A stretch of DNA of 64,000 nucleotides from DAIODI01 sp046349255 (GTDB lineage Bacteria; Pseudomonadota; Alphaproteobacteria; Rhizobiales; Aestuariivirgaceae): contig JAXMCR010000003.1 of the NCBI GenBank assembly GCA_046349255.1, forward strand, positions 558,001-622,000, read 5' to 3'. Shown here in pieces: positions 16,807 to 25,870 of the stretch. Under the pieces are notes generated by a model. The model saw only the letters and a list, made by a program, of their open reading frames with translations, made no database searches and was not told the origin of the DNA. Position 1 is the first letter of the stretch, and each line of letters starts with the position of its first letter. A program made the position numbers and the translations under genes.

Positions 16807-18378
16807 ATGAACCTCAAGACCCTCTTCGCCTCGACGGCGCTGGCGACCGTGTCGCTCACCGCGCCCGTGGCGTTCACCCTCGTTCCCGCAATCCCCTCCG
16901 CCGAGGCGGCGGCGAATGTCAGCATCTCGGTGTTCTACGACCAGCTCGGCAACGACGGCGACTGGACCGACTACAACGGCCAGACGGTGTTCGTACCCGC
17001 CAACGTCGGCACCGACTGGCGCCCCTACACGGTCGGCCACTGGGAGTACGCGGACCGTTACGGCTGGACGTGGGTCTCCGAGGAGCCCTTCGGCTGGGCG
17101 ACGTATCACTACGGGCGCTGGGGGTATGCCCAGGACATCGGCTGGTACTGGGTGCCAGGCACCCGATGGGCGCCTGCGTGGGTGAGCTGGAAGCGCAGCC
17201 GTGACCATGTGGTCTGGGCCCCGCTGCCGCCCTCGACCGTCAACCAGGTGAGCGTCAACATCTCGGACAGCGAGATATCGGACGTCGCGTGGGTCGCGGT
17301 GCCGACGCGCCAGTTCCTTGTGCCGAACGTCTCGACGGCAGTGGTGGCTTACGACCAGCCGGAGTACCGGACCATCGTGCACGAGGCCCGACCGATCGGG
17401 GCGGTGCGCGTGGAGAACAACATCGTCGTCAACAACGTGCTCGAGGTGAACCAGGTCGAGAAGTTCACCGGCCAGCAGGTCGAAAAGGTGAAGATCCGCA
17501 CCGTGGACGATCCCCGGCAAGCGGCCGAAAACCGTGGCGGCGTCGTGGCCTACACCGGCAAGCTTCAGGAGGACACCAACGCCAAGCCGCAGAAGGTCAC
17601 CGACCTCGAGAAGGTGAAGCAGCGCCGTGCCGAGCGCAGCAGCGGCCAGAACGAGCAGACCAACGGGTCGACCGGCACTTCGACCGGTTCGTCCGGAAAC
17701 AACGGCCAGACAGGGACGAATGGCCAGGCGACGACCCAAACCAACGGCCAGACCGGCAAGTCGGCGACCACCGGAACGTCCAGGACGAGCGGCAATTCCG
17801 CGACCACTGGCGAAGCCGACCAAGGAGCGTCAAACACGACCAAGAAGAAGACCACCGGCGAGGCGGCCACCGGCGCCGGAACTGATCAGTCGCAGGGCAT
17901 GAACCAGGGTCAGGGGACCGAGACCCAGGGGCAGGTCGACGAGACCCAGTCCGGCAAGAAGAACAAGAAGAAGGAAGCGCAGGGCCAGAAAAAGAAGAAG
18001 GAAACCACGGCGACGCCGGGCGAGGACAATGGCCAGATGAACGGCCAGTCCGGTTCACAAAGTAACGCGGCCGCGGAAAACAACACCAAGAAGGAGAAGA
18101 GCAAGTCCGCCCAGGGCAACGAACCGGGCTCTGGCAAGAAGAAAAAGAAGATCGAAGAGAATGCGTCGAGCCAAGGACAGGGTGCCGGGAATGCGAACGC
18201 AAACGCGGGTCAGGGCGCCGGTGCGGGCGAGACCACGGGCAGCACCTCAAAAGTGAAGCCGACGTCGCAGGGCTCGAATGGCACGGCCGGCAACAGCGGT
18301 GGCGGTTCGGTCGACACCGGCAAGAACAAGGTGATCGAGCAGCAGGGCGGCGGCAACGCTGGCGGCCAGGGCCAGTAG
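16807..18378 (+). CDS. Exported DUF6600-like protein with Lys/Asn/Gln-rich tail
   Basis: A 523-residue secreted or envelope protein. A signal peptide covers about residues 1-36 (cut near AEA/A). Residues about 40-150 hold Trp/Tyr-rich repeats (WTDYNGQTVFVPANVG, HWEYADRYGWTWVSEEPFGW, YHYGRWGYAQDIGWYWVPG) typical of DUF6600/FecR-associated proteins. From about residue 270 the sequence is low-complexity: Gly, Asn, Gln, Thr and runs of four to five Lys (GKKNKKK, KKKKK-type blocks). The tail is probably disordered and strongly cationic. Function unknown. RBS GGGAGA precedes the ATG. It lies before the autotransporter on the same strand. Confidence 0.8.
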   Translation: MNLKTLFASTALATVSLTAPVAFTLVPAIPSAEAAANVSISVFYDQLGNDGDWTDYNGQTVFVPANVGTDWRPYTVGHWEYADRYGWTWVSEEPFGWATYHYGRWGYAQDIGWYWVPGTRWAPAWVSWKRSRDHVVWAPLPPSTVNQVSVNISDSEISDVAWVAVPTRQFLVPNVSTAVVAYDQPEYRTIVHEARPIGAVRVENNIVVNNVLEVNQVEKFTGQQVEKVKIRTVDDPRQAAENRGGVVAYTGKLQEDTNAKPQKVTDLEKVKQRRAERSSGQNEQTNGSTGTSTGSSGNNGQTGTNGQATTQTNGQTGKSATTGTSRTSGNSATTGEADQGASNTTKKKTTGEAATGAGTDQSQGMNQGQGTETQGQVDETQSGKKNKKKEAQGQKKKKETTATPGEDNGQMNGQSGSQSNAAAENNTKKEKSKSAQGNEPGSGKKKKKIEENASSQGQGAGNANANAGQGAGAGETTGSTSKVKPTSQGSNGTAGNSGGGSVDTGKNKVIEQQGGGNAGGQGQ

Positions 18379-18408
18379 AAGCCTGCTCTGCAACTGTGTT
18401 TGGAACTC

Positions 18409-18434
18409 ACGGCGCGGAGCCATTTCCGCGCCGT
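18409..18434 (+). terminator. Stem-loop after the DUF6600-like gene
   Basis: A perfect 9-bp inverted repeat (18409-18417 with 18426-18434, 8-nt loop) begins 30 bases after the stop. No clear T-run follows. It separates this gene from the autotransporter and is a moderate terminator candidate. Confidence 0.5.
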
Positions 18435-18562
18435 GTCTGTGTAGCGGGCGGTTACATTGCACGTATAGCGTGCATTTCGGAATCGACATATATTACACGC
18501 TTACCAAGGCCTGAACCGCACCCAAGAAGCGGAAGGGGCAGCTCAGGGGGCGTTCACTGTCC

Positions 18563-21500
18563 ATGCGATACACGAACCGGTGGTCAGCCGGGGTGTCAGT
18601 GCCTGCGCTTGCAGCGGCGGCGCTCACGCTCGCCGCCAATCCGACTGTGACCATCGCAGCGTGCACGGGCACCACGTCCATCATCTGCACGGTTGACCCT
18701 CCAAATCCATGGCCGACCAGGGTTGGCAATGGCGGCACCACGAACGTGACGATCAACAGAACCGGCGACATCCCCGCCGGCATCAGGGTCGTCAACGGCA
18801 CCGGCGCAATCTGGACCGCCGCCGGTACCATCATCAACAACGGTACCATCGAGGCGTCGGGCGGATCGACTGCCGCGATCCGCATCCAAAGCGGGCTTCA
18901 CACAAACAACGGCAGCATCACCGGGAATGGCGTAACGGCGATCGAGCGCAGCGCGGCGGCGAGCGGGATTGCGCAGGTGGCAAACAACGCGGGCGCAACG
19001 ATAGGGTCGACCGGGGTGGCAAATGCCATCGTCGACCTCGGCACGGGAACGTTCACGATCATCAACCGGGGAACGATCAGCGGCGGTGTTTCGATGGGGC
19101 CCGGCATCGACAACCTCAATCTTTATCCGGGCTCCACGATCACCGGGTCGATCAACGGCGGCTCGGACGCCTCCGTCGACGCGCTGTCGCTCTATGGCCC
19201 CGGCGACGGGACGATCAACTCGATCGTGTCCGGCTTCGAAACGCTCACTGTCAACGGCGGGCGCTGGACCCTCAACGACGCAATAACGGGCGTCACCTCG
19301 AGCTCCATCCAGAACGGCGGCACGCTTGTCCTCACGTCGAGCAGCAGCAGCATCTCGGGCCAGATGTTCATCCTGTCTGGTGGCACCCTCGAAACCAACG
19401 CCGCGAACCTTCCCACCTCCACCCTCGACAACCGCGGCACCGTCCGGTTCCAGCAGCCTGCCGGCACCGTCACGTTCTCCCGTACCTTGTCCGGTTCGGG
19501 TGCGGTGGAGAAGTCCGGCCCCGGAACGCTCATCTTCTCCGGCGCCAATACCTATACGGGCGGCACGACGATCAGCGGCGGAACACTCCAGATCGGAAAC
19601 GGCGGCGTTGGCGGCACGATTACCGGCAGGGTCGTCAACAACGGCAACCTGGCCTTCAACCGCTCGGACGCGGTGAGTTATGGCGGGACGATCTCCGGCA
19701 CGGGTTCGGTAACGCAGGCCGGTAGCGGCACACTGACGTTGACGGGTGCGAACAGCTATTCCGGCGGGACGGTCCTTGATGCCGGCACGGTGGTTGCGCA
19801 TGCGGATTCCGCCCTCGGTGCGTCGAGCGGCAGCCTGACGTTCAACGGCGGGACGTTTCGATTCGGTTCCGGCTTCAATTTGAGCGCGGGGCGCGCGGTT
19901 TCCATAAACGGCGCAGGCGGAACGATCGACACCAACGGCTTCAGCACGACGATTGGCGGCATCGTCTCCGGCAGCGGGACCTTGACCAAGACCGGGGGCG
20001 GTACCTTGACGCTGACCGCAAACAGCCCGTTCAGCGGGGCGCTTACGATCGGGCAGGGCTCCGTACAGTTGGGCAACGGAGGGGCGGCCGGCTCCGTTTC
20101 GGGAAACATCGCCAACAACGGCAACCTGATCTTCAACCGGTCCGACGCGTTCACCTTCGGCGGAACCATTGCCGGCACCGGCTCAGTAACCCAGGCGGGG
20201 TCCGGAATAACGATCCTCACCGGCAACAACACGTACACCGGCGGCACGACCATCGCGCAGGGGACGCTGCAGATCGGCAACGGCGGAACGAGTGGCGCGA
20301 TCACCGGCAACGTGGCCAACAACGGCACCCTCACCTTCAACCGCGCCGACAGCTACACGTTCGGCGGCATGATCTCAGGAGCGGGTTCGGTGACGCAGGC
20401 GGGGCCGGGCACCACGATCCTCACTGGCGACAGCACGTACACCGGCGGCACGACCATCACCCAGGGGACGCTCCAGCTCGGCAACGGCGGGACCAGCGGC
20501 TCGATCGCAGGCAACGTCACCAACAGCGGCAACCTCACCTTCAACCGCGCCGACAACTACACCTTCGGCGGCGTGGTCTCCGGAGCGGGTTCGGTGACGC
20601 AGGCGGGGTCGGGCACCACGATCCTCACTGGCGACAGCACGTACACCGGCGGCACGACCATCACCCAAGGGACGCTCCAGCTCGGCAACGGCGGGACCAG
20701 CGGCTCGATCGCCGGCAACGTCACCAACAGCGGCAACCTCACCTTCAACCGCGCCAACAACTACACCTTCGGCGGCGTGGTTTCAGGCGCGGGTTCGGTG
20801 ACGCAGGCGGGGCCGGGCACCACGATCCTCACTGGTGCCAACACGTACAGCGGCGGCACGACCATCGCCCAGGGGACGCTCCAGCTCGGCAACGGCGGAA
20901 CGAGTGGCGCGATCGCCGGGAACGTCACCAACAGCGGCAACCTCACCTTCAACCGCGCCGACCCGCTGACCTTCGGCGGCGTGATTTCCGGTTCCGGTGC
21001 CGTCAGCCAAAGCGGATCGGGCACCACCATCCTTTCGGAAGTGCAGACTTACACCGGCGCAACCCGCGTCAGCGACGGTACGCTGGCGTTGGGGGCTCCA
21101 ACCGGCGCCCCCGGCGGCCTTGCCGGCAGCGGTCCCGTCACCATCGATACGGGTGGAACCATGGGCGGTTACGGCAGCGTCTCCGGCCGCGTGACGAACG
21201 GCGGCACGATCCTCGTCGCCAACGCTCTCGACGCCTTTGCGGACGGTCCGAACGGAGACCTGCGCATGACGGCCGGGCTGATCAACATGGGCGTCTTGCA
21301 AATCGGCGGCCGCGGTGTCGGCAACACCGCGACGGTCGCCGGGGATTACGTGGGGCAGGGCGGCACGATTGGGCTGAACACCGTGCTCGGCACGGACAAC
21401 TCTCGCTCCGACCGCCTCGTCGTCGACGGCGGCCGGGCAACCGGCCCAAGCCGACTCGCCATTCGGAATGCCGGTGGCGAGGGCGCGTTCACCACCGGCA

Positions 21501-22657
21501 ACGGTATTCGTGTGATCGATGCCGTAAACGGCGGCCGTACCGCCGCGGACGCCTTCGCCCTGGCTGGTCCGGTGCTGGCGGGGCCTTACCAGTACACGCT
21601 TTTTCGCGGCGCAAAGGACGGAACTGAACCGGACGACTGGTTCCTGCGCTCGGAGCAGCCGGTTCCACCGACGCCCGAGCCGAACTACCGGATCGAGACG
21701 TCCCTCTACGCGGCGCTCGCCGGACAGGCCCTGACCTATGGACGGCAGATGGTGGGCTCGCTGCACGAGCGCATGGGCGACGTATGGGCCGCAGGCCCGT
21801 GGCCCGAGGGGACCACGGGCCGCGCCTGGGGGCGCCTTGTCGGCTACCATGCTTCAGAGGACGGCCACGACAGCGCAAGCGGCAAGGACAACCCTGCCTA
21901 CTCCTTCGGGCTCTACGGGCTCCAGGGCGGCATCGACATGTGGCGGCACCAGGATGCGGATGGCCGCCAGTCCGTCGGTCTCTTCGGTGCCATCGGCGGT
22001 TCGAACGGCTCGGTCTCCACCCATGTGGGCGAGCGGGCGGGCACGAGCGACTTCGCCGCCTACACGGCCGGCGGCTACTGGACGATCCTCGGCACGCCCG
22101 GTTGGTATATCGACACGGTGGCGCAGACGACCCTCTACGATCTCAACGCCCGATCGGTGCAGGACGTGCACCTCGACACGGGTGCGGCCGGCCTCGCAGG
22201 TTCGATCGAGGGCGGTTACCCGCTTGCGCTGTCCGACGATCTTGTATTCGAGCCGCAGGTGCAGTTCGTCGGCCAGAGCCTGTGGGTCGGCAATACCTCG
22301 GACGGCTTCGCCGACATCGGCTTCGATGTCGCGACGTCGCTCGCCGGCCGTGTCGGTGGCCGGATCGCCCATACTGCCTCCGCCGACAATCCGCTCGGCG
22401 TTCCAATGACGACCTGGGCACGCGCCGACATCTGGCACGAGTGGCTCGACGCCACGCCTGCAGTCAGCTTCTCGTCCGAGGACGGACCGGTCGAATTCTA
22501 CTCGAACACGGACAACACGTGCTTCGCCTTCCGCGCCGGATTCAGCAGCATGACGAGTAAGCATGTCGAACTGCAGGCGAGCGCCGGGCTGGAACGATCG
22601 CTCGACGGTTCGAGCATCGGCTTCGACGGCAAGTTCGGCCTCGTCGTAACGTGGTGA
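18563..22657 (+). CDS. Autotransporter with PATR repeats and outer-membrane beta-barrel
   Basis: A 1364-residue type V secretion protein. After an N-terminal signal region (about 1-35) comes a long beta-helical passenger rich in Gly, Thr, Asn and Ser. It is built of passenger-associated repeats with the signature TYTGGTTI..GTLQ(L/I)GNGG; at least nine degenerate copies and four regular ones are seen. The C-terminal part from about residue 1075 is the translocating beta-barrel (GRAWGRLVGYH, then alternating polar/apolar strands) and ends with FGLVVTW, an aromatic-terminated outer-membrane signal. No protease or known adhesin catalytic motif was seen; adhesion or aggregation is the usual role and is inferred here. 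Confidence 0.9.
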   Translation: MRYTNRWSAGVSVPALAAAALTLAANPTVTIAACTGTTSIICTVDPPNPWPTRVGNGGTTNVTINRTGDIPAGIRVVNGTGAIWTAAGTIINNGTIEASGGSTAAIRIQSGLHTNNGSITGNGVTAIERSAAASGIAQVANNAGATIGSTGVANAIVDLGTGTFTIINRGTISGGVSMGPGIDNLNLYPGSTITGSINGGSDASVDALSLYGPGDGTINSIVSGFETLTVNGGRWTLNDAITGVTSSSIQNGGTLVLTSSSSSISGQMFILSGGTLETNAANLPTSTLDNRGTVRFQQPAGTVTFSRTLSGSGAVEKSGPGTLIFSGANTYTGGTTISGGTLQIGNGGVGGTITGRVVNNGNLAFNRSDAVSYGGTISGTGSVTQAGSGTLTLTGANSYSGGTVLDAGTVVAHADSALGASSGSLTFNGGTFRFGSGFNLSAGRAVSINGAGGTIDTNGFSTTIGGIVSGSGTLTKTGGGTLTLTANSPFSGALTIGQGSVQLGNGGAAGSVSGNIANNGNLIFNRSDAFTFGGTIAGTGSVTQAGSGITILTGNNTYTGGTTIAQGTLQIGNGGTSGAITGNVANNGTLTFNRADSYTFGGMISGAGSVTQAGPGTTILTGDSTYTGGTTITQGTLQLGNGGTSGSIAGNVTNSGNLTFNRADNYTFGGVVSGAGSVTQAGSGTTILTGDSTYTGGTTITQGTLQLGNGGTSGSIAGNVTNSGNLTFNRANNYTFGGVVSGAGSVTQAGPGTTILTGANTYSGGTTIAQGTLQLGNGGTSGAIAGNVTNSGNLTFNRADPLTFGGVISGSGAVSQSGSGTTILSEVQTYTGATRVSDGTLALGAPTGAPGGLAGSGPVTIDTGGTMGGYGSVSGRVTNGGTILVANALDAFADGPNGDLRMTAGLINMGVLQIGGRGVGNTATVAGDYVGQGGTIGLNTVLGTDNSRSDRLVVDGGRATGPSRLAIRNAGGEGAFTTGNGIRVIDAVNGGRTAADAFALAGPVLAGPYQYTLFRGAKDGTEPDDWFLRSEQPVPPTPEPNYRIETSLYAALAGQALTYGRQMVGSLHERMGDVWAAGPWPEGTTGRAWGRLVGYHASEDGHDSASGKDNPAYSFGLYGLQGGIDMWRHQDADGRQSVGLFGAIGGSNGSVSTHVGERAGTSDFAAYTAGGYWTILGTPGWYIDTVAQTTLYDLNARSVQDVHLDTGAAGLAGSIEGGYPLALSDDLVFEPQVQFVGQSLWVGNTSDGFADIGFDVATSLAGRVGGRIAHTASADNPLGVPMTTWARADIWHEWLDATPAVSFSSEDGPVEFYSNTDNTCFAFRAGFSSMTSKHVELQASAGLERSLDGSSIGFDGKFGLVVTW
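20180..20995 (+). repeat. Four tandem 204-bp repeats within the autotransporter passenger
   Basis: Units start at 20180, 20384, 20588 and 20792, each exactly 204 bp (68 residues), in frame. Units two and three are almost identical in both DNA and protein (Pro/Ser and Asp/Asn differences), units one and four more diverged. Exact unit length and high identity point to recent duplication, and such arrays can change copy number by slippage or recombination. Confidence 0.9.
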
Positions 22658-23686
22658 TCAGCGCCGGTCGTCGAACGACAGCGGCGTCATGATCATCAGC
22701 GCGTTCGGCGCGATCGATATGCGCGCCGGCGTTCGCGTCAGCACCTCGCCGTCGATGGCGATGTCGTGCGGCGGATCGGTCTCGATGAGGAGCGAACTCG
22801 CCCGGATCTGCCGCCGGGCGACAGCGCCGACCGGCAACCGCAGCGCGACGCGCGCCCATTCACGCGGGATTGCCCACCGCGAGCCGGACTCGACCGCCTG
22901 AACGACAAGGTCGCCCGAGTCAGGGTCGGCCTCCTCCACCACCCGCACGCCGCCCTGGTAGGCGCCGTTGTTGATCCGGACCTCGACGGCGGAGAATGAC
23001 TCCACACGTCCGTGATGATGGATAACGCACCGGAACGGCTCGAACCGGAAGAACTCGCGCGCGCCCACGAGAACGTATGCGAGGCGTCCGAACCATCGCT
23101 TGAGCCGGGGAGTCGTCGCGCGCCCGACAGCGGCTGGCAGTCCGATCGACGAGCCGTTCGCGAAGTAATCCTCGTTCAGCTTCACGAGATCGACGTCCGA
23201 AACCTTGCCCGATGCGATCACGTCGATGGCGCCGTCGAGGTCGACCGGCACGCCGAGCGAGCGCGCAAAACTGTTCGCGGTGCCGAGCGGCAGGAGGCCG
23301 AATACCACCTCGCGGTAGGCGAACTGATCGACCACGGAGCTGATCGATCCGTCGCCGCCGCCCAGCGCGATGAAACGATGGCCGCGAGCGATCGCGTTGT
23401 GCACGATTTCGTGCATGCGCTCGGCGTGGCGCACTGGGTAGGACTCGACGACGGTGAAACCTCGTTGCTCGAGTGCGGTCTTTGCGTCGCGGAACAGACG
23501 GTTGCCCCGCCGCGAATGCGTGTTGACCACGAGGACGGCGCTTCGTTCCGTCCTGATGAGCGCTTCGAGCCGAGCCTTGCGTGCCGCACGCTCGGGAGGA
23601 GGAAGCGGCTCGGCGGCATTCGTACTGGCTGTATCCATCGGATCGATGTGGCCGTTCGCTCCCTCGCCCGCCAGTTGCGGGGCCAT
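22658..23686 (-). CDS. Diacylglycerol/lipid kinase family protein
   Basis: A member of the DAGK_cat family (YegS/BmrU type), about 342 residues. It has VVNTHSRRGNRLF, the nucleotide-binding LGGGDGSISSVVDQF, GLLPLGTANSFARSLGVP, and the late RINNGAYQGG and AIDGEVL blocks of the C-terminal domain. It should phosphorylate a lipid head group or sphingoid-like base with ATP. The start is uncertain: ATG codons at 23686 and 23638 are both possible and neither has a strong RBS. It lies 22 bases after the dehydrogenase stop and is tail to tail with the autotransporter, the stops adjoining. Confidence 0.85.
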   Translation of the reverse strand: MAPQLAGEGANGHIDPMDTASTNAAEPLPPPERAARKARLEALIRTERSAVLVVNTHSRRGNRLFRDAKTALEQRGFTVVESYPVRHAERMHEIVHNAIARGHRFIALGGGDGSISSVVDQFAYREVVFGLLPLGTANSFARSLGVPVDLDGAIDVIASGKVSDVDLVKLNEDYFANGSSIGLPAAVGRATTPRLKRWFGRLAYVLVGAREFFRFEPFRCVIHHHGRVESFSAVEVRINNGAYQGGVRVVEEADPDSGDLVVQAVESGSRWAIPREWARVALRLPVGAVARRQIRASSLLIETDPPHDIAIDGEVLTRTPARISIAPNALMIMTPLSFDDRR

Positions 23687-23708
23687 CACGAACGCGTGAT
23701 GAGGAGCG

Positions 23709-24680
23709 TCAGCGCGATCGTGCCCGCTTCGGCTTTGCTCTGGACGCATCCGCGGCAAGCCAGCGGAACAGTTCGTCCATGCGGGCGGCAACCAGCGCCT
23801 TGCCGTTGCGCTTCTTCCAGTCGTAGACGCCCCGTCCGTTCGACAGCCCGTTGGCGCCGTCGTCCACGAGCGTGCGCAGCGCCTCCGGCGGCTTCGCGGA
23901 CGTGTCGAGGTGCGGCATCAACGACGCGCCGAAGTGGTACATCGTGTGGAGGCCGCCGACGTCGGCGGACTCGATCGGCCCCGTGATGTCGACGCGACGG
24001 CCAAAGCTCGTCTTGACCACCGTATCGATCGCTTCCGCCGAGGCAGCTCCTGACGCCCACAGCGCCCACGCCTCGCGCAGCATCGCAAACTGCAGGCGGT
24101 TGCCGATGAAGCCCGGGATCTCGCGGTCAATGATCGCGGGCTGCTTGCCGATCGCCTTGAGCTGCTTCACCACCCACTGGGTGACGGCCGGATCCGTCTT
24201 CGGGCCGGCGCACACCTCGACCAGCGGGATCAGCTGCGGCGGATACCAGAAGTGCGTGGCGATCACGCGCTCCGGCGTCGAGACGTTGTCGATGAGCGCG
24301 CTCGCCGGCTGACCGCTGGAGGAGGCGAGCACGGTGGGCGGCGGGCAGATGACATCCAGCTTGCCGAACAGGTCGCGCTTGAGCGCAAGGTCCTCCGTCA
24401 CCGCCTCGATCACGAGCTCGGCGACGCGGGCGTCCTCGAGGTGCGTCGAGGGGCAGATGCGCTTGAGGATCTTCGGGATGTCGCGCTTCGATACGAGCTT
24501 GTGCGCGGCGAAGTCGCCAAGGCTCTTCTCGATGTTCTTCATCGCCCTGTTGAGCGACGGCTTCGCCCGGCCGATCATCACCACGTCGACGCCGGCGGTC
24601 GCGAATACCTGCGCGATGCCATGGCCGATGATGCCGTTGCCGAGGACGGCGACCGTCTTCAACGTTTTCGGGGTCGTCAT
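23709..24680 (-). CDS. 3-hydroxyacyl-CoA dehydrogenase family protein
   Basis: A 323-residue NAD-dependent dehydrogenase. It has the Rossmann motif VAVLGNGIIGHGIAQVFA at the N-terminus, ASSSGQPASALID, the catalytic region ATHFWYPPQLIPLVEVC and the C-terminal helical domain starting IPGFIGNRLQ. The HFWYPP form is closer to lambda-crystallin/L-gulonate or carnitine dehydrogenase-like enzymes than to classical FadB-type HCDH, so the substrate may be a hydroxy acid rather than a CoA ester. The start ATG at 24680 is 5 bases from the stop of the binding-protein gene upstream, with which it forms an operon. Confidence 0.85.
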   Translation of the reverse strand: MTTPKTLKTVAVLGNGIIGHGIAQVFATAGVDVVMIGRAKPSLNRAMKNIEKSLGDFAAHKLVSKRDIPKILKRICPSTHLEDARVAELVIEAVTEDLALKRDLFGKLDVICPPPTVLASSSGQPASALIDNVSTPERVIATHFWYPPQLIPLVEVCAGPKTDPAVTQWVVKQLKAIGKQPAIIDREIPGFIGNRLQFAMLREAWALWASGAASAEAIDTVVKTSFGRRVDITGPIESADVGGLHTMYHFGASLMPHLDTSAKPPEALRTLVDDGANGLSNGRGVYDWKKRNGKALVAARMDELFRWLAADASRAKPKRARSR

Positions 24681-24685
24681 CGTTC

Positions 24686-25792
24686 TCACCTTTGCGTCGT
24701 CTTGGCGATGGTCTGCTTCATACGCGCGTCGAGCGCGTCCCAGTTCGCGCCGAACTTCGCCCAGCCGTCGAGGCTGAACAGGTTGAACATGCGCGCCATG
24801 TCCTCGTTGCTCTTCGGATAGTTCTTCCAGAACGCTGGCGCGGTGAGGTCGCCGCGCGACATGAAGTCGGTCGAGACGTTGAGGAAGTTCTGCTGCGTGT
24901 CCTTCTCGAGAAGGTAGGCCATGAACAGGTCGGCAAGCTCGGAGTGCTTCGTGCCGCGGACCTTCATGAACCAGTTCGTGTATGAGGCGGTCCCCTCGGC
25001 CGGAATGGCCGCGTCGAACTCCGCGCCGTGCTCCTTGATGAAGCCGTAGGCGTCGGCCGAGTACATCATGCCCGCGGCCGCCTCGCCCTGGAGCATCAGG
25101 TTCGAGAGCTCGGCGCCGTCCTTGTACCACTTGGCCATCTTGAGCTGCTCGAGCTTCTGGAACAGCGGCTCCATGTCGGCGGGCGGCTGGAATACCTCCT
25201 CGATGCCGGGCATCTTGTCGGAGAGGATCGCCGGAATGCAGAGGTCCCAGTAGAACGCCGCCGCATCGAGCGTCGTCTTGCCGTGCACCTTCTCCGACCA
25301 CAGGTTGTTCCAGCTGTCCGGCCCGACGCCGGCGTCCTTCGCGACCAGCATCCAGAGCGACCCGCCGCCGAACGGAACGCCGTACTTCTTGGCGTCGCCG
25401 CGGGTCGCATCGAACCACGGGAGCACCGCCGCGAAGCCCGGCATCTTGCTGCGGTCGGTTTCGAGGAACAGGTTCTCGGCCAGTCCCGACGAGGTCGTGT
25501 ATTCGTCTGCGATGGTGATGTCGAACGGCGGGTTGTCGGCCGGGGCCGCCTTGATCTGCGCCACCATCTGGTCCCAGCCGCCGACTGTCTCGGCCTTCGT
25601 CTTGTACTTCTCATTGAACGGCTTGATCACCGCCTCGCGGAAGCTCAGCTCGTGGTTGCCCGACCAGGACACCACGATGAGCGGTTCGCCCTCGAAGGCG
25701 GCCCGGGCGGTGCCGATCGCGGCGCGCCCGATGATCGCGGGGCTGGCCAGCGCGGCGGCCGTCTTGACGAAGGTGCGGCGGTCGATCCTCAT
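24686..25792 (-). CDS. Polyamine-type ABC transporter substrate-binding protein (copy 2)
   Basis: A 368-residue periplasmic binding protein of the PotD/PotF family. A twin-arginine-like signal (DRRTFVKTAAAL) leads into VVSWSGNHE, then KAETVGGWDQMVAQIKAAP. It is very similar along its length to the binding protein at 32254-33381 (shared WSGN, KAETVGGWDQ, APADNPPFD, PKSNED). No permease or ATPase gene is next to it, so it probably serves the transporter encoded at 29-32 kb. It is divergent from the acetylpolyamine amidohydrolase, sharing a 78-base gap. Confidence 0.88.
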   Translation of the reverse strand: MRIDRRTFVKTAAALASPAIIGRAAIGTARAAFEGEPLIVVSWSGNHELSFREAVIKPFNEKYKTKAETVGGWDQMVAQIKAAPADNPPFDITIADEYTTSSGLAENLFLETDRSKMPGFAAVLPWFDATRGDAKKYGVPFGGGSLWMLVAKDAGVGPDSWNNLWSEKVHGKTTLDAAAFYWDLCIPAILSDKMPGIEEVFQPPADMEPLFQKLEQLKMAKWYKDGAELSNLMLQGEAAAGMMYSADAYGFIKEHGAEFDAAIPAEGTASYTNWFMKVRGTKHSELADLFMAYLLEKDTQQNFLNVSTDFMSRGDLTAPAFWKNYPKSNEDMARMFNLFSLDGWAKFGANWDALDARMKQTIAKTTQR

Positions 25793-25870
25793 GGGGCGTC
25801 TCTCCTCGTATCGTCGTGTCGTTATGGCGCGACGTTAGCATGCCTCTTCCAGTATCGGGAACGTCACACG

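Noticed and set aside
20180..20995. CRISPR-like regular repeats
   Set aside because: The repeats are 204 bp, contiguous, in frame and code for autotransporter passenger repeats; there are no spacers and no cas genes.
25028..25870. Long plus-strand upstream extension of the amidohydrolase frame
   Set aside because: It runs antisense through the second binding-protein gene; the enzyme itself begins at the ATG at 25871, which places active-site residues at the family positions.
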